Positions 12,731-26,800 of a stretch of 64,000 nt of DNA are shown in pieces. The stretch comes from Diprion similis. Taxonomy: Eukaryota; Arthropoda; Insecta; Hymenoptera; Diprionidae. Position 1 is the stretch's first letter; every line of letters starts with the position of its first letter. Location: positions 8,985,501 to 9,049,500 of the forward strand of contig NC_060114.1 in assembly GCF_021155765.1 (NCBI RefSeq). Direction: 5' to 3'. The translations under genes were made by a program, and so were the position numbers. Under the pieces are notes generated by a model. That model was not told the DNA's origin, ran no database searches, and saw only the letters and a program-made list of their open reading frames with translations.

Positions 12731-15700
12731 TATTGCAGCACTTTTCGAAATCGTCGAAATTTTCGCCAAAAATCGAAAGGGGTTAGCCTTACTTTTTTGG
12801 TCATTTTCGGAGCCGAAAATTTCTCATCTCGGAATCGATTTGTATGACCTTCTCTAGAGTAATTCGACCCCCAGGAACTCAAAAAACACAGCAAAACAAG
12901 CGTAGGACCAGCAGCAGAGAAATGGCGATGAAAATCATGCGTTTTTCGGCCGTAACTTTCCAGCTATCGCTCGCAGCGTATTGGGACTGCGCGTAATCGA
13001 TTCCTCTCGCAAAATTACGTCGGAATAGTGCCTCAAGAAATTCATTGCAGCACTTTTCGAAATCGTCGAAATTTTCGCCAAAAATCGAAAGGGGTTAGCC
13101 TTACTTTTTTGGTCATTTTCGGAGCCGAAAATTTCTCATCTCGGAATCGATTTGTATGACCTTCTCTAGAGTAATTCGACCCCCAGGAACTCAAAAAACA
13201 CAGCAAAACAAGCGTAGGACCAGCAGCAGAGAAATGGCGATGAAAATCATGCGTTTTTCGGCCGTAACTTTCCAGCTATCGCTCGCAGCGTATTGGGACT
13301 GCGCCTAATCGATTCCTCTCGCAAAATTACGTCGGAATAGTGCCTCAAGAAATTCATTGCAGCACTTTTCGGAATCGTCAAAATTTTCGCCAAAAATCGA
13401 AAGGGGTTAGCCTTACTTTTTTGGTCATTTTCGGAGCCGAAAATTTCTCGTCTCGGAATCGATTTGTATGACCTTCTCTAGAGTGATTCGACCCCCAGGA
13501 ACTCAAAAAACACAGCAAAACAAGCGTAGGACCAGCAGCAGAGAAATGGCGATGAAAATCATGCGTTTTTCGGCCGTAACTTTCCAGCTATCGCTCGCAG
13601 CGTATTGGGACTGCGCCTAATCGATTCCTCTCGCAAAATTACGTCGGAATAGTGCCTCAAGGAATTCATTGCAGCACTCTTCGGAATCGTCAAAATTTTC
13701 GCCAAAAATCGAAAGGGGTTAGCCTTACTTTTTTGGTCATTTTCGGAGCCGAAAATTTCTCATCTCGGAATCGATTTGTATGACCTTCTCTAGAGTAATT
13801 CGACCCCCAGGAACTCAAAAAACACAGCAAAACAAGCGTAGGACCAGCAGCAGAGAAATGGCGATGAAAATCATGCGTTTTTCGGCCGTAACTTTCCAGC
13901 TATCGCTCGCAGCGTATTGGAACTGCGCCTAATCGATTCCTCTCGCAAAATTACGTCGGAATAGTGCCTCAAGAAATTCATTGCAGCACTTTTCGAAATC
14001 GTCAAAATTTTCGCCAAAAATCGAAAGGGGTTAGCCTTACTTTTTTGGTCATTTTCGGAGCCGAAAATTTCTCATCTCGGAATCGATTTGTATGACCTTC
14101 TCTAGAGTAATTCGACCCCTAGAAACTCAAAAAACACAGCAAAACAAGCGTAGGACCGGCAGCAGAGAAATGGCGATGAAAATCATGCGTTTTTCGGCCG
14201 TAACTTTCCAGCTATCGCTCGCAGCGTATTGGGACTGCGCCTAATCGATTCCTCTCGCAAAATTACGTGGGGATAGTGCCTCAAGAAATTCATTGCAGCA
14301 CTTTTCGGAATCGTCAAAATTTTCGCCAAAAATCGAAAGGGGTTAGCCTTACTTTTTTGGTCATTTTCGGAGCTGAAAATTTCTCGTCTCGGAATCGATT
14401 TGTATGACCTTCTCTAGAGTAATTCGACCCCCAGGAACTCAAAAAACACAGCAAAACAAGCGTAGGACCGGCAGCAGAGAAATGGCGATAACAATCATGC
14501 GTTTTTCGGCCGTAACTTTCCAGCTATCACTTGCAGCGTATTGGGACTGCGCCTAATCGATTCCTCTCGCAAAATTACGTCGGAATAGTGCCTCAAGAAA
14601 TTCATTGCAGCACTTTTCGGAATCGTCAAAATTTTCGCCAAAAATCGAAAGGGGTTAGCCTTACTTTTTTGGTCATTTTCGGAGCCGAAAATTTCTCGTC
14701 TCGGAATCGATTTGTATGACCTTCTCTAGAGTAATTCGACCCCCAGGAACTCAAAAAACACAGCAAAACAAGCGTAGGACCAGCAGCAGAGAAATGGCGA
14801 TGAAAATCATGCGTTTTTCGGCCGTAACTTTCCAGCTATCGCTTGCAGCGTATTGGGACTGCGCCTAATCGATTCCTCTCGCAAAATTACGTCGGAATAG
14901 TGCCTCAAGAAATTCATTGCAGCACTTTTCGAAATCGTCAAAATTTTCGCCAAAAATCGAAAGGGGTTAGCCTTACTTTTTTGGTCATTTTCGGAGCCGA
15001 AAATTTCTCATCTCGGAATCGATTTGTATGACCTTCTCTAGAGTAATTCGACCCCCAGGAACTCAAAAAACACAGCAAAACAAGCGTAGGACCAGCAGCA
15101 GAGAAATGGCGATGAAAATCATGCGTTTTTTGGCCGTAACTTTCCAGCTATCGCTCGCAGCGTATTGGGACTGCGCGTAATCGATTCCTCTCGCAAAATT
15201 ACGTCGGAATAGTGCCTCAAGAAATTTATTGCAGCACTTTTCGAAATCGTCGAAATTTTCGCCAAAAATCGAAAGGGGTTACCCTTACTTTTTTGGTCAT
15301 TTTCGGAGCCGAAAATTTCTCATCTCGGAATCGATTTGTATGACCTTCTCTAGAGTAATTCGACCCCCAGGAACTCAAAAAACACAGCAAAACAAGCGTA
15401 GGACCAGCAGCAGAGAAATGGCGATGAAAATCATGCGTTTTTTGGCCGTAACTTTCCAGCTATCGCTCGCAGCGTATTGGGACTGCGCCTAATCGATTCC
15501 TCTCGCAAAATTACGTCGGAATACTGCCTTGAGAAATTCATTGCAGCACTTTTCGGAATCGTCAAAATTTTCGCTAAAAATCGAAAGGGGTTAGCCTTAC
15601 TTTTTTTGTCATTTTCGGAGCCGAAAATTTCTCGTCTCGGAATCGATTTGTATGACCTTCTCTAGAGTAATTCGACCCCCAGGAACTCAAAAAACACAGC

Positions 15701-18700
15701 AAAACAAGCGTAGGACCAGCGGCAGAGAAATGGCGATGAAAATCATGCGTTTTTCGGCCGTAACTTTCCAGCTATCGCTCGCAGCGTATTGGGACTGCGC
15801 CTAATCGATTCCTCTCGCAAAATTACGTCGGAATAGTGCCTCAAGGAATTCATTGCAGCACTCTTCGGAATCGTCAAAATTTTCGCCAAAAATCGAAAGG
15901 GGTTAGCCTTACTTTTTTGGTCATTTTCGGAGCCGAAAATTTCTCATCTCGGAATCGATTTGTATGACCTTCTCTAGAGTAATTCGACCCCCAGGAACTC
16001 AAAAAACACAGCAAAACAAGCGTAGGACCAGCAGCAGAGAAATGGCGATGAAAATCATGCGTTTTTCGGCCGTAACTTTCCAGCTATCGCTCGCAGCGTA
16101 TTGGGACTGCGCCTAATCGATTCCTCTCGCAAAATTACGTCGGAATAGTGCCTCAAGAAATTCATTGCAGCACTTTTCGGAATCGTCAAAATTTTCGCCA
16201 AAAATCGAAAGGGGTTAGCCTTACTTTTTTGGTCATTTTCGGAGCCGAAAATTTCTCGTCTCGGAATCGATTTGTATGACCTTCTCTAGAGTGATTCGAC
16301 CCCCAGGAACTCAAAAAACACAGCAAAACAAGCGTAGGACCAGCAGCAGAGAAATGGCGATGAAAATCATGCGTTTTTCGGCCGTAACTTTCCAGCTATC
16401 GCTCGCAGCGTATTGGGACTGCGCCTAATCGATTCCTCTCGCAAAATTACGTCGGAATAGTGCCTCAAGGAATTCATTGCAGCACTCTTCGGAATCGTCA
16501 AAATTTTCGCCAAAAATCGAAAGGGGTTAGCCTTACTTTTTTGGTCATTTTCGGAGCCGAAAATTTCTCATCTCGGAATCGATTTGTATGACCTTCTCTA
16601 GAGTAATTCGACCCCCAGGAACTCAAAAAACACAGCACAACAAGCGTAGGACCAGCAGCAGAGAAATGGCGATGAAAATCATGCGTTTTTCGGCCGTAAC
16701 TTTCCAGCTATCGCTCGCAGCGTATTGGAACTGCGCCTAATCGATTCCTCTCGCAAAATTACGTCGGAATAGTGCCTCAAGAAATTCATTGCAGCACTTT
16801 TCGAAATCGTCAAAATTTTCGCCAAAAATCGAAAGGGGTTAGCCTTACTTTTTTGGTCATTTTCGGAGCCGAAAATTTCTCATCTCGGAATCGATTTGTA
16901 TGACCTTCTCTAGAGTAATTCGACCCCCAGGAACTCAAAAAACACAGCAAAACAAGCGTAGGACCAGCAGCAGAGAAATGGCGATAAAAATCATGCGTTT
17001 TTCGGCCGTAACTTTCCAGCTATCGCTCGCAGCGTATTGGGACTGCGCCTAATCGATTCCTCTCGCAAAATTACGTCGGAATAGTGCCTCAAGAAATTCA
17101 TTGCAGCACTTTTCGGAATCGTCAAAATTTTCGCCAAAAATCGAAAGGGGTTAGCCTTACTTTTTTGGTCATTTTCGGAGCCGAAAATTTCTCGTCTCGG
17201 AATCGATTTGTATGACCTTCTCTAGAGTAATTCGACCCCCAGGAACTCAAAAAACACAGCAAAACAAGCGTAGGACCAGCAGCAGAGAAATGGCGATGAA
17301 AATCATGCGTTTTTCGGCCGTAACTTTCCAGCTATCGCTCGCAGCGTATTGGGACTGCGCCTAATCGATTCCTCTCGCAAAATTACGTCGGAATAGTGCC
17401 TCAAGAAATTCATTGCAGCACTTTTCGGAATCGTCAAAATTTTCGCCAAAAATCGAAAGGGGTTAGCCTTACTTTTTTGGTCATTTTCGGAGCCGAAAAT
17501 TTCTCATCTCGGAATCGATTTGTATGACCTTCTCTAGAGTAATTCGACCCCCAGGAACTCAAAAAACACAGCAAAACAAGCGTAGGACCAGCAGCAGAGA
17601 AATGGCGATGAAAATCATGCGTTTTTCGGCCGTAACTTTCCAGCTATCGCTCGCAGCGTATTGGGACTGCGCCTAATCGATTCCTCTCGCAAAATTACGT
17701 CGGAATAGTGCCTCAAGAAATTCATTGCAGCACTTTTCGGAATCGTCAAAATTTTCGCCAAAAATCGAAAGGGGTTAGCCTTACTTTTTTGGTCATTTTC
17801 GGAGCCGAAAATTTCTCGTCTCGGAATCGATTTGTATGACCTTCTCTAGAGTGATTCGACCCCCAGGAACTCAAAAAACACAGCAAAACAAGCGTAGGAC
17901 CAGCAGCAGAGAAATGGCGATGAAAATCATGCGTTTTTCGGCCGTAACTTTCCAGCTATCGCTCGCAGCGTATTGGGACTGCGCCTAATCGATTCCTCTC
18001 GCAAAATTACGTCGGAATAGTGCCTCAAGAAATTCATTGCAGCACTTTTCGGAATCGTCAAAATTTTCGCCAAAAATCGAAAGGGGTTAGCCTTACTTTT
18101 TTGGTCATTTTCGGAGCCGAAAATTTCTCGTCTCGGAATCGATTTGTATGACCTTCTCTAGAGTGATTCGACCCCCAGGAACTCAAAAAACACAGCAAAA
18201 CAAGCGTAGGACCAGCAGCAGAGAAATGGCAATGAAAATCATGCGTTTTTCGGCCGTAACTTTCCAGCTATCGCTCGCAGCGTATTGGGACTGCGCCTAA
18301 TCGATTCCTCTCGCAAAATTACGTCGGAATAGTGCCTTGAGAAATTTATTGCAGCACTTTTTGGAATCGTCAAAATTTTCGCTAAAAATCGAAAGGGGTT
18401 AGCCTTACTTTTTTTGTCATTTTCGGAGCCGAAAATTTCTCGTCTCGGAATCGATTTGTATGACCTTCTCTAGAGTAATTCGACCCCCAGGAACTCAAAA
18501 AACACAGCAAAACAAGCGTAGGACCAGCAGCAGAGAAATGGCGATAAAAATCATGCGTTTTTCGGCCGTAACTTTCCAGCTATCGCTCGCAGCGTATTGG
18601 GACTGCGCCTAATCGATTCCTCTCGCAAAATTACGTCGGAATAGTGCCTCAAGAAATTCATTGCAGCACTTTTCGGAATCGTCAAAATTTTCGCCAAAAA

Positions 18701-21700
18701 TCGAAAGGGGTTAGCCTTACTTTTTTGGTCATTTTCGGAGCCGAAAATTTCTCGTCTCGGAATCGATTTGTATGACCTTCTCTAGAGTAATTCGACCCCC
18801 AGGAACTCAAAAAACACAGCAAAACAAGCGTAGGACCGGCAGCAGAGAAATGGCGATGAAAAACATGCGTTTTTCGGCCGTAACTTTCCAGCTATCGCTT
18901 GCAGCGTATTGGGACTGCGCCTAATCGATTCCTCTCGCAAAATTACGTCGGAATAGTGCCTCAAGAAATTCATTGCAGCACTTTTCGGAATCGTCAAAAT
19001 TTTCGCCAAAACTCGAAAGGGGTTAGCCTTACTTTTTTGGTCATTTTCGGAGCCGAAAATTTCTCGTCTCGGAATCGATTTGTATGACCTTCTCTAGAGT
19101 AATTCGACCCCCAGGAACTCAAAAAACACAGCAAAACAAGCGTAGGACCAGCAGCAGAGAAATGGCGATGAAAATCATGCGTTTTTCGGCCGTCACTTCC
19201 CAGCTATCGCTCGCAGCGTATTGGGACTGCGCCTAATCGATTCCTGTCGCAAAATTACGTCGGAATAGTGCCTTGAGAAATTCATTGCAGCACTTTTCGG
19301 AATCGTCAAAATTTTCGCCAAAAATCGAAAGGGGTTAGCCTTACTTTTTTTGTCATTTTCGGAGCCGAAAATTTCTCGTCTCGGAATCGATTTGTATGAC
19401 CTTCTCCAGAGTAATTCGACCCCCAGGAACTCAAAAAACACAGCAAAACAAGCGTAGGACCAGCAGCAGAGAAATGGCGATGAAAATCATGCGTTTTTCG
19501 GCCGTAACTTTCCAGCTATCGCTCGCAGCGTATTGGGACTGCGCCTAATCGATTCCTCTCGCAAAATTACGTCGGAATAGTGCCTTGAGAAATTCATTGC
19601 AGCACTTTTCGGAATCGTCAAAATTTTCGCTAAAAATCGAAAGGGGTTAGCCTTACTTTTTTGGTCATTTTCGGAGCCAAAAATTTCTCGTCTCGGAATC
19701 GATTTGTATGACCTTCTCTAGAGTAATTCGACCCCCAGGAACTCAAAAAACACAGCAAAACAAGCGTAGGATCAGCAGCAGAGAAATGGCGATGAAAATC
19801 ATGCGTTTTTCGGCCGTAATTTTCCAGCTATCGCTCGCAGCGTATTGGGACTGCGCCGAATCGATTCCTCCCGCAAAATTACGTCGGAATAGTGCCTCAA
19901 GAAATTCATTGCAGCACTTTTCGAAATCGTCAAAATTTTCGCCAAAAATCGAAAGGGGTTAGCCTTACTTTTTTGGTCATTTTCGGAGCCGAAAATTTCT
20001 CATCTCGGAATCGATTTGTATGACCTTCACTGGAGTAATTCGACCCCCAGGAACTCAAAAAACACAGCAAAACAAGCGTAGGACCAGCAGCAGAGAAATG
20101 GCGATGAAAATCATGCGTTTTTTGGCCGTAACTTTCCAGCTATCGCTCGCAGCGTATTGTGACTGCGCGTAATCGATTCCTCTCGCAAAATTACGTCGGA
20201 ATAGTGCCTCAAGAAATTCATTGCAGCATTTTTCGGATTCGTCGAAATTTTCGCCAAAAATCCATAGGGGTTAGCCTTACTTTTTTGGTCATTTTCGGAG
20301 CAAAAAATTTCTCATCTCGGAATCGATTTGGATGACCATCTCTAGAGTAATTCGACCCCCAGGAACTCAAAAAACACAGCAAAACAAGTGTAGGACCAGC
20401 AGCAGAGAAATGGCGATGAAAATCATGCGTTTTTCGGCCGTAACTTTCCAGCTATCGCTCGCAGCGTATTGGAACTGCGCCTAATCGATTCCTCTCGCAA
20501 AATTACGTCGGAATAGTGCCTCAAGAAATTCATTGCAGCACTTTTCGAAATCGTCAAAATTTTCGCCAAAAATCGAAAGGGGTTAGCCTTACTTTTTTGG
20601 TCATTTTCGAAGCCGAAAATTTCTCATCTCGGAATCGATTTGTATGACCTTCTCTAGAGTAATTCGACCCCTAGAAACTCAAAAAACACAGCAAAACAAG
20701 CGTAGGACCGGCAGCAGAGAAATGGCGATGAAAATCATGCGTTTTTCGGCCGTAACTTTCCAGCTATCGCTCGCAGCGTATTGGGACTGCGCCTAATCGA
20801 TTCCTCTCGCAAAATTACGTCGGAATAGTGCCTCAAGAAATTCATTGCAGCACTTTTCGGAATCGTCAAAATTTTCGCCAAAAATCGAAAGGGGTTAGCC
20901 TTACTTTTTTGGTCATTTTCGGAGCCGAAAATTTCTCGTCTCGGAATTGATTTGTATGACCTTCTCTAGAGTAATTCGACCCCCAGGAACTCAAAAAACA
21001 CAGCAAAACAAGCGTAGGACCAGCAGCAGAGAAATGGCGATGAAAATCATGCGTTTTTCGGCCGTAACTTTTCAGCTATCGCTCGCAGCGTATTGGGACT
21101 GCGCCTAATCGATTCCTCTCGCAAAATTACGTCGGAATAGTGCCTCAAGAAATTCATTGCAGCACTTTTCGGAATCGTCAAAATTTTCGCCAAAAATCGA
21201 AAGGGGTTAGCCTTACTTTTTTGGTCATTTTCGGAGCCGAAAATTTCTCGTCTCGGAATCGATTTGTATGACCTTCTCTAGAGTGATTCGACCCCCAGGA
21301 ACTCAAAAAACACAGCAAAACAAGCGTAGGACCAGCAGCAGAGAAATGGCGATGAAAATCATGCGTTTTTCGGCCGTAACTTTCCAGCTATCGCTCGCAG
21401 CGTATTGGGACTGCGCCTAATCGATTCCTCTCGCAAAATTACGTCGGAATAGTGCCTCAAGAAATTCATTGCAGCACTTTTCGGAATCGTCAAAATTTTC
21501 GCCAAAAATCGAAAGGGGTTAGCCTTACTTTTTTGGTCATTTTCGGAGCCGAAAATTTCTCGTCTCGGAATCGATTTGTATGACCTTCTCTAGAGTGATT
21601 CGACCCCCAGGAACTCAAAAAACACAGCAAAACAAGCGTAGGACCAGCAGCAGAGAAATGGCAATGAAAATCATGCGTTTTTCGGCCGTAACTTTCCAGC

Positions 21701-23846
21701 TATCGCTCGCAGCGTATTGGGACTGCGCCTAATCGATTCCTCTCGCAAAATTACGTCGGAATAGTGCCTTGAGAAATTCATTGCAGCACTTTTCGGAATC
21801 GTCAAAATTTTCGCTAAAAATCGAAAGGGGTTAGCCTTACTTTTTTTGTCATTTTCGGAGTCGAAAATCTCTCGTCTCGGAATCGATTTGTATGACCTTC
21901 TCTAGAGTAATTCGACCCCCAGGAACTCAAAAAACACAGCAAAACAAGCGTAGGACCAGCAGCAGAGAAATGGCGATAAAAATCATGCGTTTTTCGGCCG
22001 TAACTTTCCAGCTATCGCTCGCAGCGTATTGGGACTGCGCCTAATCGATTCCTCTCGCAAAATTACGTCGGAATAGTGCCTCAAGAAATTCATTGCAGCA
22101 CTTTTCGGAATCGTCAAAATTTTCGCCAAAAATCGAAAGGGGTTAGCCTTACTTTTTTGGTCATTTTCGGAGCCGAAAATTTCTCGTCTCGGAATCGATT
22201 TGTATGACCTTCTCTAGAGTGATTCGACCCCCAGGAACTCAAAAAACACAGCAAAACAAGCGTAGGACCAGCAGCAGAGAAATGGCGATGAAAATCATGC
22301 GTTTTTCGGCCGTAACTTTCCAGCTATCGCTCGCAGCGTATTGGGACTGCGCCTAATCGATTCCTCTCGCAAAATTACGTCGGAATAGTGCCTCAAGAAA
22401 TTCATTGCAGCACTTTTCGGAATCGTCAAAATTTTCGCCAAAAATCGAAAGGGGTTAGCCTTACTTTTTTGGTCATTTTCGGAGCCGAAAATTTCTCGTC
22501 TCGGAATCGATTTGTATGACCTTCTCTAGAGTGATTCGACCCCCAGGAACTCAAAAAACACAGCAAAACAAGCGTAGGACCAGCAGCAGAGAAATGGCAA
22601 TGAAAATCATGCGTTTTTCGGCCGTAACTTTCCAGCTATCGCTCGCAGCGTATTGGGACTGCGCCTAATCGATTCCTCTCGCAAAATTACGTCGGAATAG
22701 TGCCTTGAGAAATTTATTGCAGCACTTTTTGGAATCGTCAAAATTTTCGCTAAAAATCGAAAGGGGTTAGCCTTACTTTTTTTGTCATTTTCGGAGCCGA
22801 AAATTTCTCGTCTCGGAATCGATTTGTATGACCTTCTCTAGAGTAATTCGACCCCCAGGAACTCAAAAAACACAGCAAAACAAGCGTAGGACCAGCAGCA
22901 GAGAAATGGCGATAAAAATCATGCGTTTTTCGGCCGTAACTTTCCAGCTATCGCTCGCAGCGTATTGGGACTGCGCCTAATCGATTCCTCTCGCAAAATT
23001 ACGTCGGAATAGTGCCTCAAGAAATTCATTGCAGCACTTTTCGGAATCGTCAAAATTTTCGCCAAAAATCGAAAGGGGTTAGCCTTACTTTTTTGGTCAT
23101 TTTCGGAGCCGAAAATTTCTCGTCTCGGAATCGATTTGTATGACCTTCTCTAGAGTAATTCGACCCCCAGGAACTCAAAAAACACAGCAAAACAAGCGTA
23201 GGACCGGCAGCAGAGAAATGGCGATGAAAAACATGCGTTTTTCGGCCGTAACTTTCCAGCTATCGCTTGCAGCGTATTGGGACTGCGCCTAATCGATTCC
23301 TCTCGCAAAATTACGTCGGAATAGTGCCTCAAGAAATTCATTGCAGCACTTTTCGGAATCGTCAAAATTTTCGCCAAAACTCGAAAGGGGTTAGCCTTAC
23401 TTTTTTGGTCATTTTCGGAGCCGAAAATTTCTCGTCTCGGAATCGATTTGTATGACCTTCTCTAGAGTAATTCGACCCCCAGGAACTCAAAAAACACAGC
23501 AAAACAAGCGTAGGACCAGCAGCAGAGAAATGGCGATGAAAATCATGCGTTTTTCGGCCGTCACTTCCCAGCTATCGCTCGCAGCGTATTGGGACTGCGC
23601 CTAATCGATTCCTGTCGCAAAATTACGTCGGAATAGTGCCTTGAGAAATTCATTGCAGCACTTTTCGGAATCGTCAAAATTTTCGCCAAAAATCGAAAGG
23701 GGTTAGCCTTACTTTTTTTGTCATTTTCGGAGCCGAAAATTTCTCGTCTCGGAATCGATTTGTATGACCTTCTCCAGAGTAATTCGACCCCCAGGAACTC
23801 AAAAAACACAGCAAAACAAGCGTAGGACCAGCAGCAGAGAAATGGC
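12682..23846. repeat. Higher-order repeat unit, copy B (truncated at 11,165 bp)
   Basis: This is near-identical to 202-11,366. The only mismatch I noted is c at 15,282 against g at 2,802. The match breaks at 23,847 (a, against g at 11,367). From there the array continues with monomers resembling those 2,184 bp (7 monomers) upstream (compare 21,661 onwards), so the copy ends at an apparent recombination breakpoint about 1.3 kb short of full length. Confidence 0.88.
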
Positions 23847-26800
23847 AATGAAAATCATGCGTTTTTCGGCCGTAACTTTCCAGCTATCGCTCGCAGCGTA
23901 TTGGGACTGCGCCTAATCGATTCCTCTCGCAAAATTACGTCGGAATAGTGCCTTGAGAAATTCATTGCAGCACTTTTCGGAATCGTCAAAATTTTCGCTA
24001 AAAATCGAAAGGGGTTAGCCTTACTTTTTTTGTCATTTTCGGAGTCGAAAATCTCTCGTCTCGGAATCGATTTGTATGACCTTCTCTAGAGTAATTCGAC
24101 CCCCAGGAACTCAAAAAACACAGCAAAACAAGCGTAGGACCAGCAGCAGAGAAATGGCGATAAAAATCATGCGTTTTTCGGCCGTAACTTTCCAGCTATC
24201 GCTCGCAGCGTATTGGGACTGCGCCTAATCGATTCCTCTCGCAAAATTACGTCGGAATAGTGCCTCAAGAAATTCATTGCAGCACTTTTCGGAATCGTCA
24301 AAATTTTCGCCAAAAATCGAAAGGGGTTAGCCTTACTTTTTTGGTCATTTTCGGAGCCGAAAATTTCTCGTCTCGGAATCGATTTGTATGACCTTCTCTG
24401 GAGTAATTCGACCCCCAGGAACTCAAAAAACACAGCAAAACAAGCGTAGGACCAGCAGCAGAGAAATGGCGATGAAAATCATGCGTTTTTCGGCCGTAAC
24501 TTTCCAGCTATCGCTCGCAGCGTATTGGGACTGCGCCCAATCGATTCCTCTCGCAAAATTACGTCGGAATAGTGCCTCAAGAAATTCATTGCAGCACTTT
24601 TCGGAAACGTCAAAATTTTCGCCAAAAATCGAAAGGGGTTAGCCTTACTTTTTTGGTCATTTTCGGAGCCGAAAATTTCTCATCTCGGAATCGATTTGTA
24701 TGACCTTCTCTAGAGTAATTCGACCCCCAGGAACTCAAAAAACACAGCAAAACAAGCGTAGGACCAGCAGCAGAGAAATGGCGATGAAAATCATGCGTTT
24801 TTCGGCCGTAACTTTCCAGCTATCGCTCGCAGCGTATTGGGACTGCGCCTAATCGATTCCTCTCGCAAAATTACGTCGGAATAGTGCCTTGAGAAATTCA
24901 TTGCAGCACTTTTCGGAATCGTCAAAATTTTCGCTAAAAATCGAAAGGGGTTAGCCTTACTTTTTTGGTCATTTTCGGAGCCGAAAATTTCTCGTCTCGG
25001 AATCGATTTGTATGACCTTCTCTAGAGTAATTCGACCCCCAGGAACTCAAAAAACACAGCAAAACAAGCGTAGGATCAGCAGCAGAGAAATGGCGATGAA
25101 AATCATGCGTTTTTCGGCCGTAATTTTCCAGCTATCGCTCGCAGCGTATTGGGACTGCGCCGAATCGATTCCTCCCGCAAAATTACGTCGGAATAGTGCC
25201 TCAAGAAATTCATTGCAGCACTTTTCGAAATCGTCAAAATTTTCGCCAAAAATCGAAAGGGGTTAGCCTTACTTTTTTGGTCATTTTCGGAGCCGAAAAT
25301 TTCTCATTTCGGAATCGATTTGTATGACCTTCACTGGAGTAATTCGACCCCCAGGAACTCAAAAAACACAGCAAAACAAGCGTAGGACCAGCAGCAGAGA
25401 AATGGCGATGAAAATCATGCGTTTTTTGGCCGTAACTTTCCAGCTATCGCTCGCAGCGTATTGTGACTGCGCGTAATCGATTCCTCTCGCAAAATTACGT
25501 CGGAATAGTGCCTCAAGAAATTCATTGCAGCATTTTTCGGATTCGTCGAAATTTTCGCCAAAAATCCATAGGGGTTAGCCTTACTTTTTTGGTCATTTTC
25601 GGAGCAAAAAATTTCTCATCTCGGAATCGATTTGGATGACCATCTCTAGAGTAATTCGACCCCCAGGAACTCAAAAAACACAGCAAAACAAGTGTAGGAC
25701 CAGCAGCAGAGAAATGGCGATGAAAATCATGCGTTTTTCGGCCGTAACTTTCCAGCTATCGCTCGCAGCGTATTGGGACTGCGCCTAATCGATTCCTCTC
25801 GCAAAATTACGTCGGAATAGTGCCTCAAGAAATTCATTGCAGCACTTTTCGGAATCGTCAAAATTTTCGCCAAAACTCGAAAGGGGTTAGCCTTACTTTT
25901 TTGGTCATTTTCGGAGCCGAAAATTTCTCGTCTCGGAATCGATTTGTATGACCTTCTCTAGAGTAATTCGACCCCCAGGAACTCAAAAAACACAGCAAAA
26001 CAAGCGTAGGACCAGCAGCAGAGAAATGGCGATGAAAATCATGCGTTTTTCGGCCGTAACTTCCCAGCTATCGCTCGCAGCGTATTGGGACTGCGCCTAA
26101 TCGATTCCTCTCGCGAAATGACGTCGGAATAGTGCCTTGAGAAATTCATTGCAGCACTTTTCGGAATCGTCAAAATTTTCGCTGAAAATCGAAAGGGGTT
26201 AGCCTTACTTTTTTTGTCATTTTCGGAGCCGAAAATTTCTCGTCTCGGAATCGATTTGTATGACCTTCACTAGAGTAACTCGACCCCCAGGAACTCAAAA
26301 AACACAGCAAAACAAGCGTAGGACCAGCAGCAGAGAAATGGCGATGAAAATCATGCGTTTTTTGGCCGTAACTTTCCAGCTATCGCTCGCAGCGTAATGG
26401 GACTGCGCGTAATCGATTCCTCTCGCAAAATTACGTCGGAATAGTGCCTCAAGAAATTCATTGCAGCATTTTTCGGATTCGTCGAAATTTTCGCCAAAAA
26501 TCCAAAGGGGTTAGCCTTACTTTTTTAGTCATTTTCGAAGCAAAAAATTTCTCATCTCGGAATCGTTTCGGAAGACCATCGCTAGAGTAATTCGACCCCC
26601 AGGAACTCAAAAAACACAGCAAAACAAGCGTAGGACCAGCAGCAGAGAAATGGCGATGAAAATCATGCGTTTTTCGGCCGTAACTTTCCAGCTATCGCTC
26701 GCAGCGTATTGGGACTGCGCCTAATCGATTCCTCCCGCAAAATTACGTCGGAATAGTGCCTTAAGAAATTCATTGCAGCACTTTTCGAAATCGTCAAAAT

